Assembly (NCBI RefSeq): GCF_020687695.1
Contig: NZ_JAJEWL010000009.1
Coordinates: 62,001-126,000, forward strand
Source of the DNA: Pusillimonas sp. MFBS29
GTDB taxonomy: Bacteria > Pseudomonadota > Gammaproteobacteria > Burkholderiales > Burkholderiaceae_B
Direction: 5' to 3'
DNA: 64,000 nucleotides
Position numbers and translations under genes: made by a program. The notes under the pieces are model-generated. The model was not told the DNA's origin and made no database searches. It saw nothing but the letters and a program-made list of their open reading frames with translations. Positions 34,041 to 41,406 of this stretch are shown here, one piece after another (the first letter of the stretch is position 1; the number at the start of each line of letters is the position of its first letter).

Positions 34041-34382
34041 ATGCTCTCTGTAGTGCAAGCTGCGCAGCATCTGGGAGTCTCCTCCCGGACAGTCTATGAT
34101 CTAGCTGCGCCAACCGGCCCGATACCCTGCCATCGAATCGGCAGGCGTGTCCTTTTTTCGATGGACGATCTTACCGAGTACTTACAATCATGTCGATCTA
34201 TAAAGACAAAAAACGCGGTTGCCTCGTATTCGACTTCGACCGCATCATTAACGGCCAAAGGGTCCGATCTAGAAAGCTACTTCCGAAAACGTGGAAAAAG
34301 CCCCAGGCTGACGCCTACGACCGCCAAGAATCAGCGAGGCTCTACGCCGTTGCATCTGGTATCGAAAAGCCAGACGGCCTGA
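34041..34382 (+). CDS. Excisionase-like helix-turn-helix protein
   Basis: The first ~52 residues, LSVVQAAQHLGVSSRTVYDL ... PCHRIGRRVLFSMDDLTEYLQS, are a typical MerR/excisionase-type winged HTH: small, with the wing RIGRRVLF and closing helix. GGGAG precedes the ATG well. The frame continues for another ~60 low-complexity, Ser/Thr/Lys-rich residues that overlap the integrase gene out of frame; these may be accidental since no stop occurs after the HTH. Its place directly before the integrase fits a directionality factor, but it could equally be a repressor. Confidence 0.75.
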   Translation: MLSVVQAAQHLGVSSRTVYDLAAPTGPIPCHRIGRRVLFSMDDLTEYLQSCRSIKTKNAVASYSTSTASLTAKGSDLESYFRKRGKSPRLTPTTAKNQRGSTPLHLVSKSQTA

Positions 34383-35182
34383 TTGAAGACGCCATCAAGT
34401 TATATCTGAAGCACAAAGTTCCAGGCCTGAAATCTGGCGAAAACATTGAAAATGAGCTTGCTTTGATGTTTTGGTCCTATCAAGGGAAGAATATGGGCGA
34501 CCTTGCCCAAGTCTGCCGGGACTACCGGGAAAAGGCGCTCAAAGATGATGGCTCGCCACTGGCGCCGGCTACAATCAAGAATCGGATACGTTACCTGACA
34601 TCGGCTTGCCGGTATGCGTGGAAGCATCACGGTCTTGGGCTTCACGACCCAGGCGAGAAAGTGGAAGTGCCGCCGGTGAACAATGATCGTCATTACTATT
34701 TGACCCGCAAGCAGGTGCTTATGATTGCCAAAAAGTGCCGGTGCCAGTCCGCCAGGGCCGCGATCCGAATCGCTTTTTATAGCGGCATGCGCATCTCGGA
34801 AATCTTACGGGCCGATGCTGTTGGGGGGAATTTCGTCTTGACAGACACCAAGAACGGAGATCCTAGGATGGTGCCTATCCATCCAAAAATACAAGCTTGC
34901 CTGAAAGTCCCTATGAGGGATCGATTCTGGATATCTAAGCGTTTTAAAGAGGCGGCCCGAGCTATCGGGTTGGGCTATGTCCGTTTTCACGACTTGCGGC
35001 ATTCGTCGGCCAGCGCGATGATCAACGTGGATGTTGACCTCTACACGGTGGGCGGCGTACTCGGGCACAAGTCGGTAGCCAGCACCAAGCGCTACTCGCA
35101 CCTTGCTACATCGAGGCTTAGGGGAGCGCTTGAGCGAATTGCCAAGAAATCCCCCAACGCCAAAAAGAAAGAGGCTGCGTGA
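34190..35182 (+). CDS. Tyrosine recombinase/phage integrase
   Basis: The 330-residue protein has an N-terminal arm-binding-like region (SIYKDKKRGCLVFDFDRIINGQRVRSRKLLP), a core-binding domain, and the catalytic domain with R201 (SGMRISE), K221 (DTKNGDPRMVPI), the H267-x-x-R270 box (HDLRH), H293 (LGHKS) and nucleophile Y302 (KRYSHLA). All catalytic residues are present, so it is probably active. No Shine-Dalgarno is visible; the ATG lies inside the HTH gene, suggesting translational coupling. It ends 24 bases from the CCA end of tRNA-Lys, its likely attachment site. Confidence 0.95.
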   Translation: MSIYKDKKRGCLVFDFDRIINGQRVRSRKLLPKTWKKPQADAYDRQESARLYAVASGIEKPDGLIEDAIKLYLKHKVPGLKSGENIENELALMFWSYQGKNMGDLAQVCRDYREKALKDDGSPLAPATIKNRIRYLTSACRYAWKHHGLGLHDPGEKVEVPPVNNDRHYYLTRKQVLMIAKKCRCQSARAAIRIAFYSGMRISEILRADAVGGNFVLTDTKNGDPRMVPIHPKIQACLKVPMRDRFWISKRFKEAARAIGLGYVRFHDLRHSSASAMINVDVDLYTVGGVLGHKSVASTKRYSHLATSRLRGALERIAKKSPNAKKKEAA

Positions 35183-35196
35183 AATCACGCAACCTC
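35171..35196 (-). terminator. Hairpin between integrase end and tRNA-Lys, terminator for the tRNA
   Basis: GAGGCTGCGTGA (35171-35182) pairs with TCACGCAACCTC (35185-35196) with one mismatch and a 2-base turn. The integrase stop codon is inside the left arm. On the minus strand it is followed by TTTCTTTTT, so it best serves as the terminator of tRNA-Lys. Confidence 0.7.
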
Positions 35197-35206
35197 TTGA
35201 AATAGT

Positions 35207-35282
35207 TGGTGGGTCGTGCGCGGCTCGAACGCGCGACCAACGGATTAAAAGTCCGGTGCTCTACCAACTGAGCTAACGACCC
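35207..35282 (-). tRNA. tRNA-Lys(TTT)
   Basis: A 76-base cloverleaf with encoded CCA. The acceptor GGGTCGT pairs with ACGACCC, the D-arm is GCTCAGTTGGTAGAGC, the anticodon loop is CTTTTAA (anticodon TTT, Lys), and the T-arm is GCGCG-TTCGAGC-CGCGC. It has a near-consensus promoter immediately upstream. It is the presumed integration target of the element on its 3' side and has stayed complete. Confidence 0.98.
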
Positions 35283-35296
35283 AACCTAAGACAGCT

Positions 35297-35325
35297 ATTA
35301 TGACTCTTTTTTTTAAGCGTGTCAA
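35297..35325 (-). promoter_or_regulatory. Sigma-70 promoter of tRNA-Lys
   Basis: On the minus strand TTGACA (35325-35320) and CATAAT (35302-35297) are separated by 17 bases and end 14 bases before the first tRNA base, allowing a very short leader. The match to consensus is excellent. Confidence 0.85.
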
Positions 35326-35406
35326 ATTAGCTGCGGCGCAAAATACACAGTCACGTCTGGTGGATTACGATGTATTGCACCCGGCCATTACCCATGGAAC
35401 ATCATC

Positions 35407-36198
35407 ATGCCTGCCAGTCAAGAACCCGTACGCCTGTCCATACTTTCAGATCTGCATTTGAGCAGGGGCGGCCTTTCCCTGCCCTCGTCGCAGTTTGACA
35501 TAGCGATACTTGCAGGCGACATCAGCCGGCCAAAAGAAGCCATTGCCTGGGCCCGGGCATTTACCAAGCCAGTGCTGTATGTGGCAGGCAATCATGAGTT
35601 CTACGGCAGCGACATGAAGGAAACCATAAGCCTGTTGAAGCATTATGCCGACGGCACGCAAATACACGTACTGGATAACGAAGCCATCGTGCTCCATGGC
35701 ATACGCTTTCTTGGCAGCACACTATGGACGGATTTCAATCTCGAAGGCCCGGGTAAAGCCCGCGATGAGGCCATCGCACACGCACTGAAATTCACCTACG
35801 ATTTCAGCCGCATCCGGTCCGGCACCAGGCCCGACAGCAACCTGACCCCCGACGACGTCGAAGCCCTGTTCCGGCTTAATCGCGCATGGTTGCGGCAAAA
35901 CCTGGCCACACCTTTCGACGGGCCTACTGTCGTCATCACGCATCACGCCCCATCCCCCAAAAGCATACATTCGCGCTTTGCAGGCTCGCCCATCAATACC
36001 TGCTTTGTCTCGAACAGCGAGGATCTTATGGATGAGGGCCAGCCCGCCTTGTGGATACACGGTCACACACACAACAGCTTCGATTACCAGGTCAATCAGA
36101 CACGTGTAGTCTGCAATCCGCGCGGCTACACGAAAGACGGCATCACCGAAAACCCAGACTTCGACCCTGATCTGGTCATCACACTGAATGGGAAATAA
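35407..36198 (+). CDS. Calcineurin-like metallophosphoesterase
   Basis: A 263-residue protein with all the two-metal phosphoesterase motifs in order: SILSDLHLS (DxH), AGDISRP (GD), VAGNHEF (GNHE), VITHHAPS and IHGHTHNSFDY (GHxH). There is no signal peptide, so it is cytosolic. The substrate is not predictable from sequence; related proteins hydrolyse nucleotides or phosphodiesters. It stands alone, divergent from tRNA-Lys and closed by a strong terminator. Confidence 0.88.
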   Translation: MPASQEPVRLSILSDLHLSRGGLSLPSSQFDIAILAGDISRPKEAIAWARAFTKPVLYVAGNHEFYGSDMKETISLLKHYADGTQIHVLDNEAIVLHGIRFLGSTLWTDFNLEGPGKARDEAIAHALKFTYDFSRIRSGTRPDSNLTPDDVEALFRLNRAWLRQNLATPFDGPTVVITHHAPSPKSIHSRFAGSPINTCFVSNSEDLMDEGQPALWIHGHTHNSFDYQVNQTRVVCNPRGYTKDGITENPDFDPDLVITLNGK

Positions 36199-36220
36199 AA
36201 AAGGGCTTAGGCCCTTTTTT
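36197..36220. terminator. Bidirectional intrinsic terminator
   Basis: AAAAAAGGGC, a 4-base loop TTAG, and GCCCTTTTTT form a perfect stem with T-runs in both directions. It serves the metallophosphoesterase gene and the converging GH31 gene, and starts within the former's stop codon. Confidence 0.9.
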
Positions 36221-36244
36221 ATTTCCCCGAGGTTTGCAGCACAA

Positions 36245-38503
36245 TCAGCGCGCCCGCGATATGCGGACTTCCGCCCCGCGCCGCTTGACCTCGAGACCTT
36301 CCGACGGAAGGATACGCAAGCCTTCCAGGCCCTTGATATAGCTGGATCCCTGCATTTGCATGACACGAATCTTGTTGCGCATGACCACCGGGCTGTGCTC
36401 GGGCATGCCAAACATCCAGACCTCGTCGAGGATGCGGGCTGAATTGAAGTCACCGGTATGCTGGGCGTTTGGCCCCAGACACAACATATGGCCCTCGCGG
36501 CCAAACAACGGCAATGTATCCAGGTCGGCGTCGACAGTCCAGGTCGTGCCGCCCTCGTAGCGCCAGCCGGTATTGAGATCCCACCATGCGTCGCCTTCGG
36601 GCAAATAGACCTGCGTCTGCTTGCCCGGTTTCAGCACCGGCGCCACAAGCAGGGCCGGCCCCAGCAGGTACTGCGTATCCCAGGCTTGCGCCAGAGGATC
36701 GGAAGGGAAGGCAAGCGCCATGGAGCGCTGCACCGGCAGGCCTGAACGAACTGCGTCTTCGATAATCCCCAGCACGTAGGGAATCAGCCGGTAGCGCCAT
36801 TGCAGCCAATGCCGCACCAATTCCTGAATTGCCGCATCAAACGCCGTAGGCAACAGGGCCGGCAAGGCCTGAAAACTGAAATTGGCTGAAAAGACATTGG
36901 CAGCGAGCCAGCGTATATAGAGCTCTGGCGTCATGTCCTTGACAGGATGCTGCGCGGACCCCAGCGTGTGTGTTTGAACCGTAATGCCGTTGTCGCCCAG
37001 CGAGAGTGCCGTGCGCAGGCTATGTTCAAAGGCCGCCCAGTCGTTGCCTGTGCGCGGGCCGCGCTGCCAGGCAAAACGCTGCGCCGCAGGAAAGACGTCG
37101 CTACTGATGACCACGCCTTCTTGTGGTGTTTTATGCCCCGCAACCGCATCAAACAAGGCGCGACGCGCCAGCAAGGGATAAACCGTGCGCAAAATGGCGC
37201 CGGATTCTCCGCCGCGCGCGGTGATACCGTCGGGGATATCGAATTGCGCATTGCAGACGGGCGCCCCCAGGCCTTCGTCGAAAACCTGGCGCTGACGCTC
37301 TGACCAAAGCTTGTAGACGTCTTTGTGCGTGAGATCAAGCAAGCCGAAAGGCTGGCCGCCACTGGCTTCATTGCCCTCAAAAACGTGGGCATTGCCGTCA
37401 TCGTCGATGAGGAGCCAGCCACGGTCTTCCCATTCGTCGAACATTTCGGTGCCACGCAGCACTCCCGGAAATGAAGGTGCTGCAAACTGCACGTTCAGTG
37501 CCTGGGCTCGGGCGAACAGATCGCGCGCATCGGGGACACGGTTGGCATCCCACTCAAAGGCCGGCTTGTCGGCCTGAAAGCCGTACGCAGCTGGCGCCGC
37601 CAGGCAGACGGCATCGAGCCCCCACTGCTGGTCGCGGAAGGTTTGCACGACAGCCAGGGTATCTTCCACACTCTGACCGCCGGCCTGATCGAGCCAGACA
37701 CCCATGGGCCAGAGACCCGGCTGGCCGGCACGACCGGTCAGGGCCGTGTACTGATTCAGGATTTCTGACGGTTCGCCAACAAACAGGAAGAGGTCGAGCA
37801 CACCGTCAGACAGCGAAACCTGGTACAGATCGGGATCGGTGTCGCCCAGATCATGCTTCACGCAAGCCAGGGTATTGAAATACAGGCCCCACCCTTTGGT
37901 GCTCCAGACCAAGGGCAGCGCTCGCGCACCGTGCTCGTCGGAGACTCTTGTACTGCCGCGCTGATCCAGCTCGGTGCTGGTTTCTCCGGTGCCATGCAGG
38001 GCGTCGTCGCCATCCAGCTCGAATGCAAGATGCCAGGAGGCTTGCTGCTTGTCGTGGTCGCATGCCAGTGCAAGCCCGGAGCTACCCAGCACACAATCTT
38101 CACCCTTGTAAACGAACAGCTGCAAAGGAGACTGCGTGACTTCCAGGGTAATGTCACCCTGCTGAAGCCGCCAGCCGCTATGCGGTGCTTCGGCAATGGA
38201 GCTGACGGCCAGCTCGCCTACCGGCTCGTGGCGCGCCAACAGCATCTCGGCGTGGGCACGGGCCCGCGCGCCGGGCTTTTCGTTATGCAGTACACCCGCT
38301 TGCGCACAGCGCAAGCGGTAGACGCCCGGAGCATGCGCTTCAATCAGAAGCTGCATATCGGTGTCAGGCACGGCAAAATCGGCTCGTGTCGATTTCGAGG
38401 TTAGAAAATCCAGGGCAACAAGTTGCGTCACGTGATCAAGGTCAGACTTGGGCGGCACAGCGCAATCCTCGGGGCTTACGCCCAATAAGCATTCAAAAGC
38501 CAT
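36245..38503 (-). CDS. Glycoside hydrolase family 31 protein with atypical active-site motifs
   Basis: A 752-residue protein with GH31 layout: an N-terminal beta-sandwich (LHGTGETSTELDQRG, LPLVWSTKGWGLYFNT), a TIM barrel (PGLWPMGVWLDQAGGQSVEDTLAVVQTFRDQQWGLDAVCL), and C-terminal beta domains (MALAFPSDPLAQAWDTQYLLGPALLVAPVLKPGKQTQVYLPEG, WWDLNTGWRYEGG). The nucleophile region reads NAQFDIPDGIT instead of the usual DMNEP or TDFGE, and the acid/base region reads RTGNDWAAFEHSL instead of WSGD. So it may act on an unusual alpha-glycoside or be catalytically altered. It has no signal peptide and no sugar genes nearby. A TATAAAAT element lies upstream at about 38523-38530. Confidence 0.85.
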   Translation of the reverse strand: MAFECLLGVSPEDCAVPPKSDLDHVTQLVALDFLTSKSTRADFAVPDTDMQLLIEAHAPGVYRLRCAQAGVLHNEKPGARARAHAEMLLARHEPVGELAVSSIAEAPHSGWRLQQGDITLEVTQSPLQLFVYKGEDCVLGSSGLALACDHDKQQASWHLAFELDGDDALHGTGETSTELDQRGSTRVSDEHGARALPLVWSTKGWGLYFNTLACVKHDLGDTDPDLYQVSLSDGVLDLFLFVGEPSEILNQYTALTGRAGQPGLWPMGVWLDQAGGQSVEDTLAVVQTFRDQQWGLDAVCLAAPAAYGFQADKPAFEWDANRVPDARDLFARAQALNVQFAAPSFPGVLRGTEMFDEWEDRGWLLIDDDGNAHVFEGNEASGGQPFGLLDLTHKDVYKLWSERQRQVFDEGLGAPVCNAQFDIPDGITARGGESGAILRTVYPLLARRALFDAVAGHKTPQEGVVISSDVFPAAQRFAWQRGPRTGNDWAAFEHSLRTALSLGDNGITVQTHTLGSAQHPVKDMTPELYIRWLAANVFSANFSFQALPALLPTAFDAAIQELVRHWLQWRYRLIPYVLGIIEDAVRSGLPVQRSMALAFPSDPLAQAWDTQYLLGPALLVAPVLKPGKQTQVYLPEGDAWWDLNTGWRYEGGTTWTVDADLDTLPLFGREGHMLCLGPNAQHTGDFNSARILDEVWMFGMPEHSPVVMRNKIRVMQMQGSSYIKGLEGLRILPSEGLEVKRRGAEVRISRAR

Positions 38504-38573
38504 TATTTTGACGGATTTGGGCTATAAAATAAAATCGCACGTATTTATGCACCTTAAGAAATTGATGGAATGG

Positions 38574-40439
38574 TCAGCGGGGAGCAATTTTTCGCATCAG
38601 CTCGCGCTCCAGGGGTAACGGTTCGTGGTTAAGACGGGCGGCTATCAGATCACCGGCTAATGGCGCCCAGGTCAGGCCGCGCGAACCGAATGCGCAAGCC
38701 AGCCACAAACCCGAAGAGCCAGGAACCTGACCAATAACAGGCAGACGATCACTGACTGCTGCACGCCAGCCGGCCCATCCTTTGGCTGGTACCGGCCCAA
38801 CTGCGGCCTTTTGCACATTCAATAACACACTCAGCTTGTTCATGACGTCTTGGTGCCCTTGTGCCGTTATTTTACTTGTGGCCACGTCGGCCATATACGT
38901 ACTGCCGCCCACATGGAGACCATCGACAGCCGGCAGACAATAACCATCGCCAGCGACAATGGCGTGCGGCCAGCCTGGCTGGTTGGCCGCAAAGTAACTG
39001 ACCTGCCCGCCCAATCGATGCATGGCGCCCACCTTGGGCATGGCACCCAGGCCTGGCGTGGCTGCCAACAGCGCAGAGGCGTGCCATGCATTGGCCAGCA
39101 CCACACTGGAAGCACTGGCCTGCACCCGCCCGTCGGCATCGAATGCCAGCCACTCCCGACCCGCGTCGTTATAGAGCAAACGACTGACTGAGCTATCCCT
39201 ACAGTATACCCCGGGCAGGCCCAACAAAGCGTGCAGCAAGGCCTCGGGCTGCACTCGTTGTCCGGCTGAAAACCAGAGGCCGCCCCAGGGCGGTTCCACA
39301 CCGGCCAGTTCTTTTGCCTGTGCCCCTTCTACCCAACTGACCCAGTCAGCGGGCAAGCGCAAGGTTTCAAGAGCCAGCCGGCGATCCGCCGCATGCTGGG
39401 CGTCGGTGGCCACCTCAAGCGTTCCGCAGCGCAAGGGACGGGCAGGCTCGGGCAAGCCCTGCCAACGCTGCAGGGCACGCAAGGTGCCCGCCCGGCTCAA
39501 GCGTGCGCGAATATCATCGTCACGACTGATGACCGGCGTGAGTGCAGCGGCAATATGACCCAGATGGCTGGCTCCCAACCCCTGTGCGAATACAGGATCG
39601 AACACCTCGACTTCGTGCCCCCGCAAGGCGAGCGCCTGCGCGACGCCCGCACCCGCCAGCCCACCACCGACCACCAGAACCTTGTCACCACGCTCAGCCT
39701 GGCCGCCCTGCCGGCCCATGCCAGGCCGCAAGGTGGCCACCGTTATTTCGCGCTTGCCGCCATAGCCCGGCACCTTGGATACCAGGAAGCCCGCATCGCG
39801 TAATCCGCGACGCATTTCTCCGGCACAGCACCAGCTTGCCGCCGTGGCGCCCACATTCGCCATGCGTACCAACTGGCCAAACAGATGGCGCGTCCACATT
39901 GCCGGATTAACACGCGGCGCAAAGCCATCCAGGAAATAGGCATCGACATGTGCCGAGACTTGTCTGGCGAGGCGCTCCACTGAACCAAATGCCAGTGTCA
40001 GAGTAACTGCCCCGCCATCGAGTTCCAGCCGGTGCAGGCCCGGCAGCAACGGCGGCCATGCCGCCAGCAGTTCGCTGGCAAGCGCCTGCTCCGCCGCAGA
40101 CAGGCTCTCTTTCCAGAAGGCCTGCATGTGATGGCTGGCAAACGGATGCAGTTCGAACGACACCATATGCAGCCGCCTGGATCTGTGCGGGTCCTGGCGC
40201 CAGGCCAGCCACAGCGCCAGAAAATTATGCCCGAGCCCAAATCCCGTTTCGCAAACGGTAAAGCTGGCTTTGCCGCGCCAGCGTCGGGGCAGATCGTTGC
40301 CGTGGAGGAATACACGCCGGGCCTGCTCGAGGGCCCCCCATTGCGGGTGGTATACATCGCCAAAACTGGCGCTGACAGGCACGCCACGCTGATTCAGTTC
40401 CGGCTGAGCCGGTATCAGCGGTTCATAGTTGCTGGACAT
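38574..40439 (-). CDS. mnmC: Bifunctional tRNA U34 modification protein MnmC (MnmD methyltransferase + FAD oxidoreductase)
   Basis: MnmC finishes mnm5s2U at the tRNA wobble position. The 621-residue protein has an N-terminal MnmD methyltransferase (about 1-240): PVSASFGDVYHP, FTVCETGFGLGHNFLALWLAW and FLDGFAPRVNPAMW, and a C-terminal FAD-dependent oxidoreductase (about 250-621) starting VLVVGGGLAGAGVAQALALRGHEVEVFD and ending WRAAVSDRLPVIGQVP ... CAFGSRGLTWAPLAGDLIAA. Both halves look intact. It lies upstream of the GH31 gene, probably separately expressed, and is divergent from the inositol-phosphatase-like gene. Confidence 0.95.
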   Translation of the reverse strand: MSSNYEPLIPAQPELNQRGVPVSASFGDVYHPQWGALEQARRVFLHGNDLPRRWRGKASFTVCETGFGLGHNFLALWLAWRQDPHRSRRLHMVSFELHPFASHHMQAFWKESLSAAEQALASELLAAWPPLLPGLHRLELDGGAVTLTLAFGSVERLARQVSAHVDAYFLDGFAPRVNPAMWTRHLFGQLVRMANVGATAASWCCAGEMRRGLRDAGFLVSKVPGYGGKREITVATLRPGMGRQGGQAERGDKVLVVGGGLAGAGVAQALALRGHEVEVFDPVFAQGLGASHLGHIAAALTPVISRDDDIRARLSRAGTLRALQRWQGLPEPARPLRCGTLEVATDAQHAADRRLALETLRLPADWVSWVEGAQAKELAGVEPPWGGLWFSAGQRVQPEALLHALLGLPGVYCRDSSVSRLLYNDAGREWLAFDADGRVQASASSVVLANAWHASALLAATPGLGAMPKVGAMHRLGGQVSYFAANQPGWPHAIVAGDGYCLPAVDGLHVGGSTYMADVATSKITAQGHQDVMNKLSVLLNVQKAAVGPVPAKGWAGWRAAVSDRLPVIGQVPGSSGLWLACAFGSRGLTWAPLAGDLIAARLNHEPLPLERELMRKIAPR

Positions 40440-40469
40440 ACAGTTCGGTGCAATAAATATAAGATACCA

Positions 40470-40489
40470 TCACGTACAATGATACGTGA
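40470..40489. promoter_or_regulatory. Operator-like inverted repeat TCACGTA-N6-TACGTGA
   Basis: A perfect 7-base inverted repeat with a 6-base centre lies in the 86-base divergent gap between mnmC and the inositol-phosphatase-like gene, next to the AT-rich segment AATAAATATAAGAT that could be a -10 region for either. It could bind a dimeric regulator. No regulator gene is nearby. Confidence 0.35.
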
Positions 40490-40525
40490 GCAAATCCGCT
40501 CCAGTTGACCAATTACCGTACAACA

Positions 40526-41374
40526 ATGCCATCAACCCGTCTTCCTCTCAGCGACTACCTCGACGCCGCAGTCACTGCAGCCCACGCAGCAGCAGCCATC
40601 CTGCAAGCCTACTCACACAACCGCGCCGAACTGGTCATCGACAAAAAAAGTCGCAATGATCTGGTTTCTCAGGCTGATCGCGAAGCCGAACAGGCGGTTC
40701 TCGAGATCCTGCGCGAACGTACGCCCGAGCTGGGCATCGTGGCCGAAGAAAGCGGCGGACAAACCTCGGGGGCAGCGACCTGGTATATCGACCCACTTGA
40801 CGGCACCACCAACTTTCTTCATGGCATTCCGCAATATGCCGTGTCGATTGCACTGATCGCACACGCAGGTACCCTGGTCGACGGAGACACTCCCCTGACC
40901 GAAGACACGCCCGTCATTGGGGTGGTATACGACCCCAATCGCGAAGAGATGTTTACCGCCATGCATGGTGTCGGAGCCTGGCTGAACGGGCATCGCATCA
41001 CGTGCTCGCAAACCGAGGTTCTGGCCGAATCCGTTCTCGGCTCGGGTTTCCCTTTCCGTGACTTCTCGTTTGCAGACCAGTACATGCCAACGCTGCACGA
41101 AGCCATCAATACCACGCGCGGCGTACGACGCCTGGGCGCAGCTGCGCTTGACCTGGCCTGGGTGGCTTGCGGACGCTACGACGGCTACTGGGAAATGGGG
41201 CTGGCCCCCTGGGACGTCGCAGCCGGAACAGTCATTGTGCGCGAGGCCGGCGGCGTTTGCGAAGACATGTACCACCGCACCCCATGGCCCATAAAAGGCT
41301 ATGTGTATGCCGGCAACACCCACACCGCACCTGCGCTCGATGCCATGATACAACCGCATCTGAAGAAAGAATAA
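40526..41374 (+). CDS. suhB: Inositol monophosphatase family protein
   Basis: A 282-residue Mg-dependent phosphatase. Metal-site motifs are VAEESGG (Glu), DPLDGTTNF (the Asp-Asp pair and Thr) and WEMGLAPWDVAAGTVIVREAGG (third Asp). SuhB in E. coli hydrolyses inositol-1-phosphate and also assists rRNA transcription antitermination; which of these applies here is unknown. The chosen ATG (40526) avoids a TTG 21 bases upstream. The family is certain and the gene symbol is by similarity. Confidence 0.88.
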   Translation: MPSTRLPLSDYLDAAVTAAHAAAAILQAYSHNRAELVIDKKSRNDLVSQADREAEQAVLEILRERTPELGIVAEESGGQTSGAATWYIDPLDGTTNFLHGIPQYAVSIALIAHAGTLVDGDTPLTEDTPVIGVVYDPNREEMFTAMHGVGAWLNGHRITCSQTEVLAESVLGSGFPFRDFSFADQYMPTLHEAINTTRGVRRLGAAALDLAWVACGRYDGYWEMGLAPWDVAAGTVIVREAGGVCEDMYHRTPWPIKGYVYAGNTHTAPALDAMIQPHLKKE

Positions 41375-41406
41375 CTTCACAATAGAAAGAAAAACAGGAG
41401 ACAAGC

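Larger units (their letters stand above)
31485..35206. mobile_element. Small degraded prophage or integrative element in the 3' end of tRNA-Lys
   Basis: The segment is bounded on the right by tRNA-Lys(TTT), whose CCA end faces it, with a tyrosine integrase gene ending 24 bases away, a classic tRNA integration layout. Contents are phage-like: a T4-type pyrimidine-dimer glycosylase, an antiterminator-like gene, a decayed ORF, short overlapping zinc-ribbon genes, and an HTH excisionase-like gene. There are no structural, lysis or replication genes, so it is a remnant or a satellite. The base composition looks more AT-rich than the flanks by eye. The left edge is approximate: I found no direct repeat of the tRNA 3' end on the left side. 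Confidence 0.75.
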
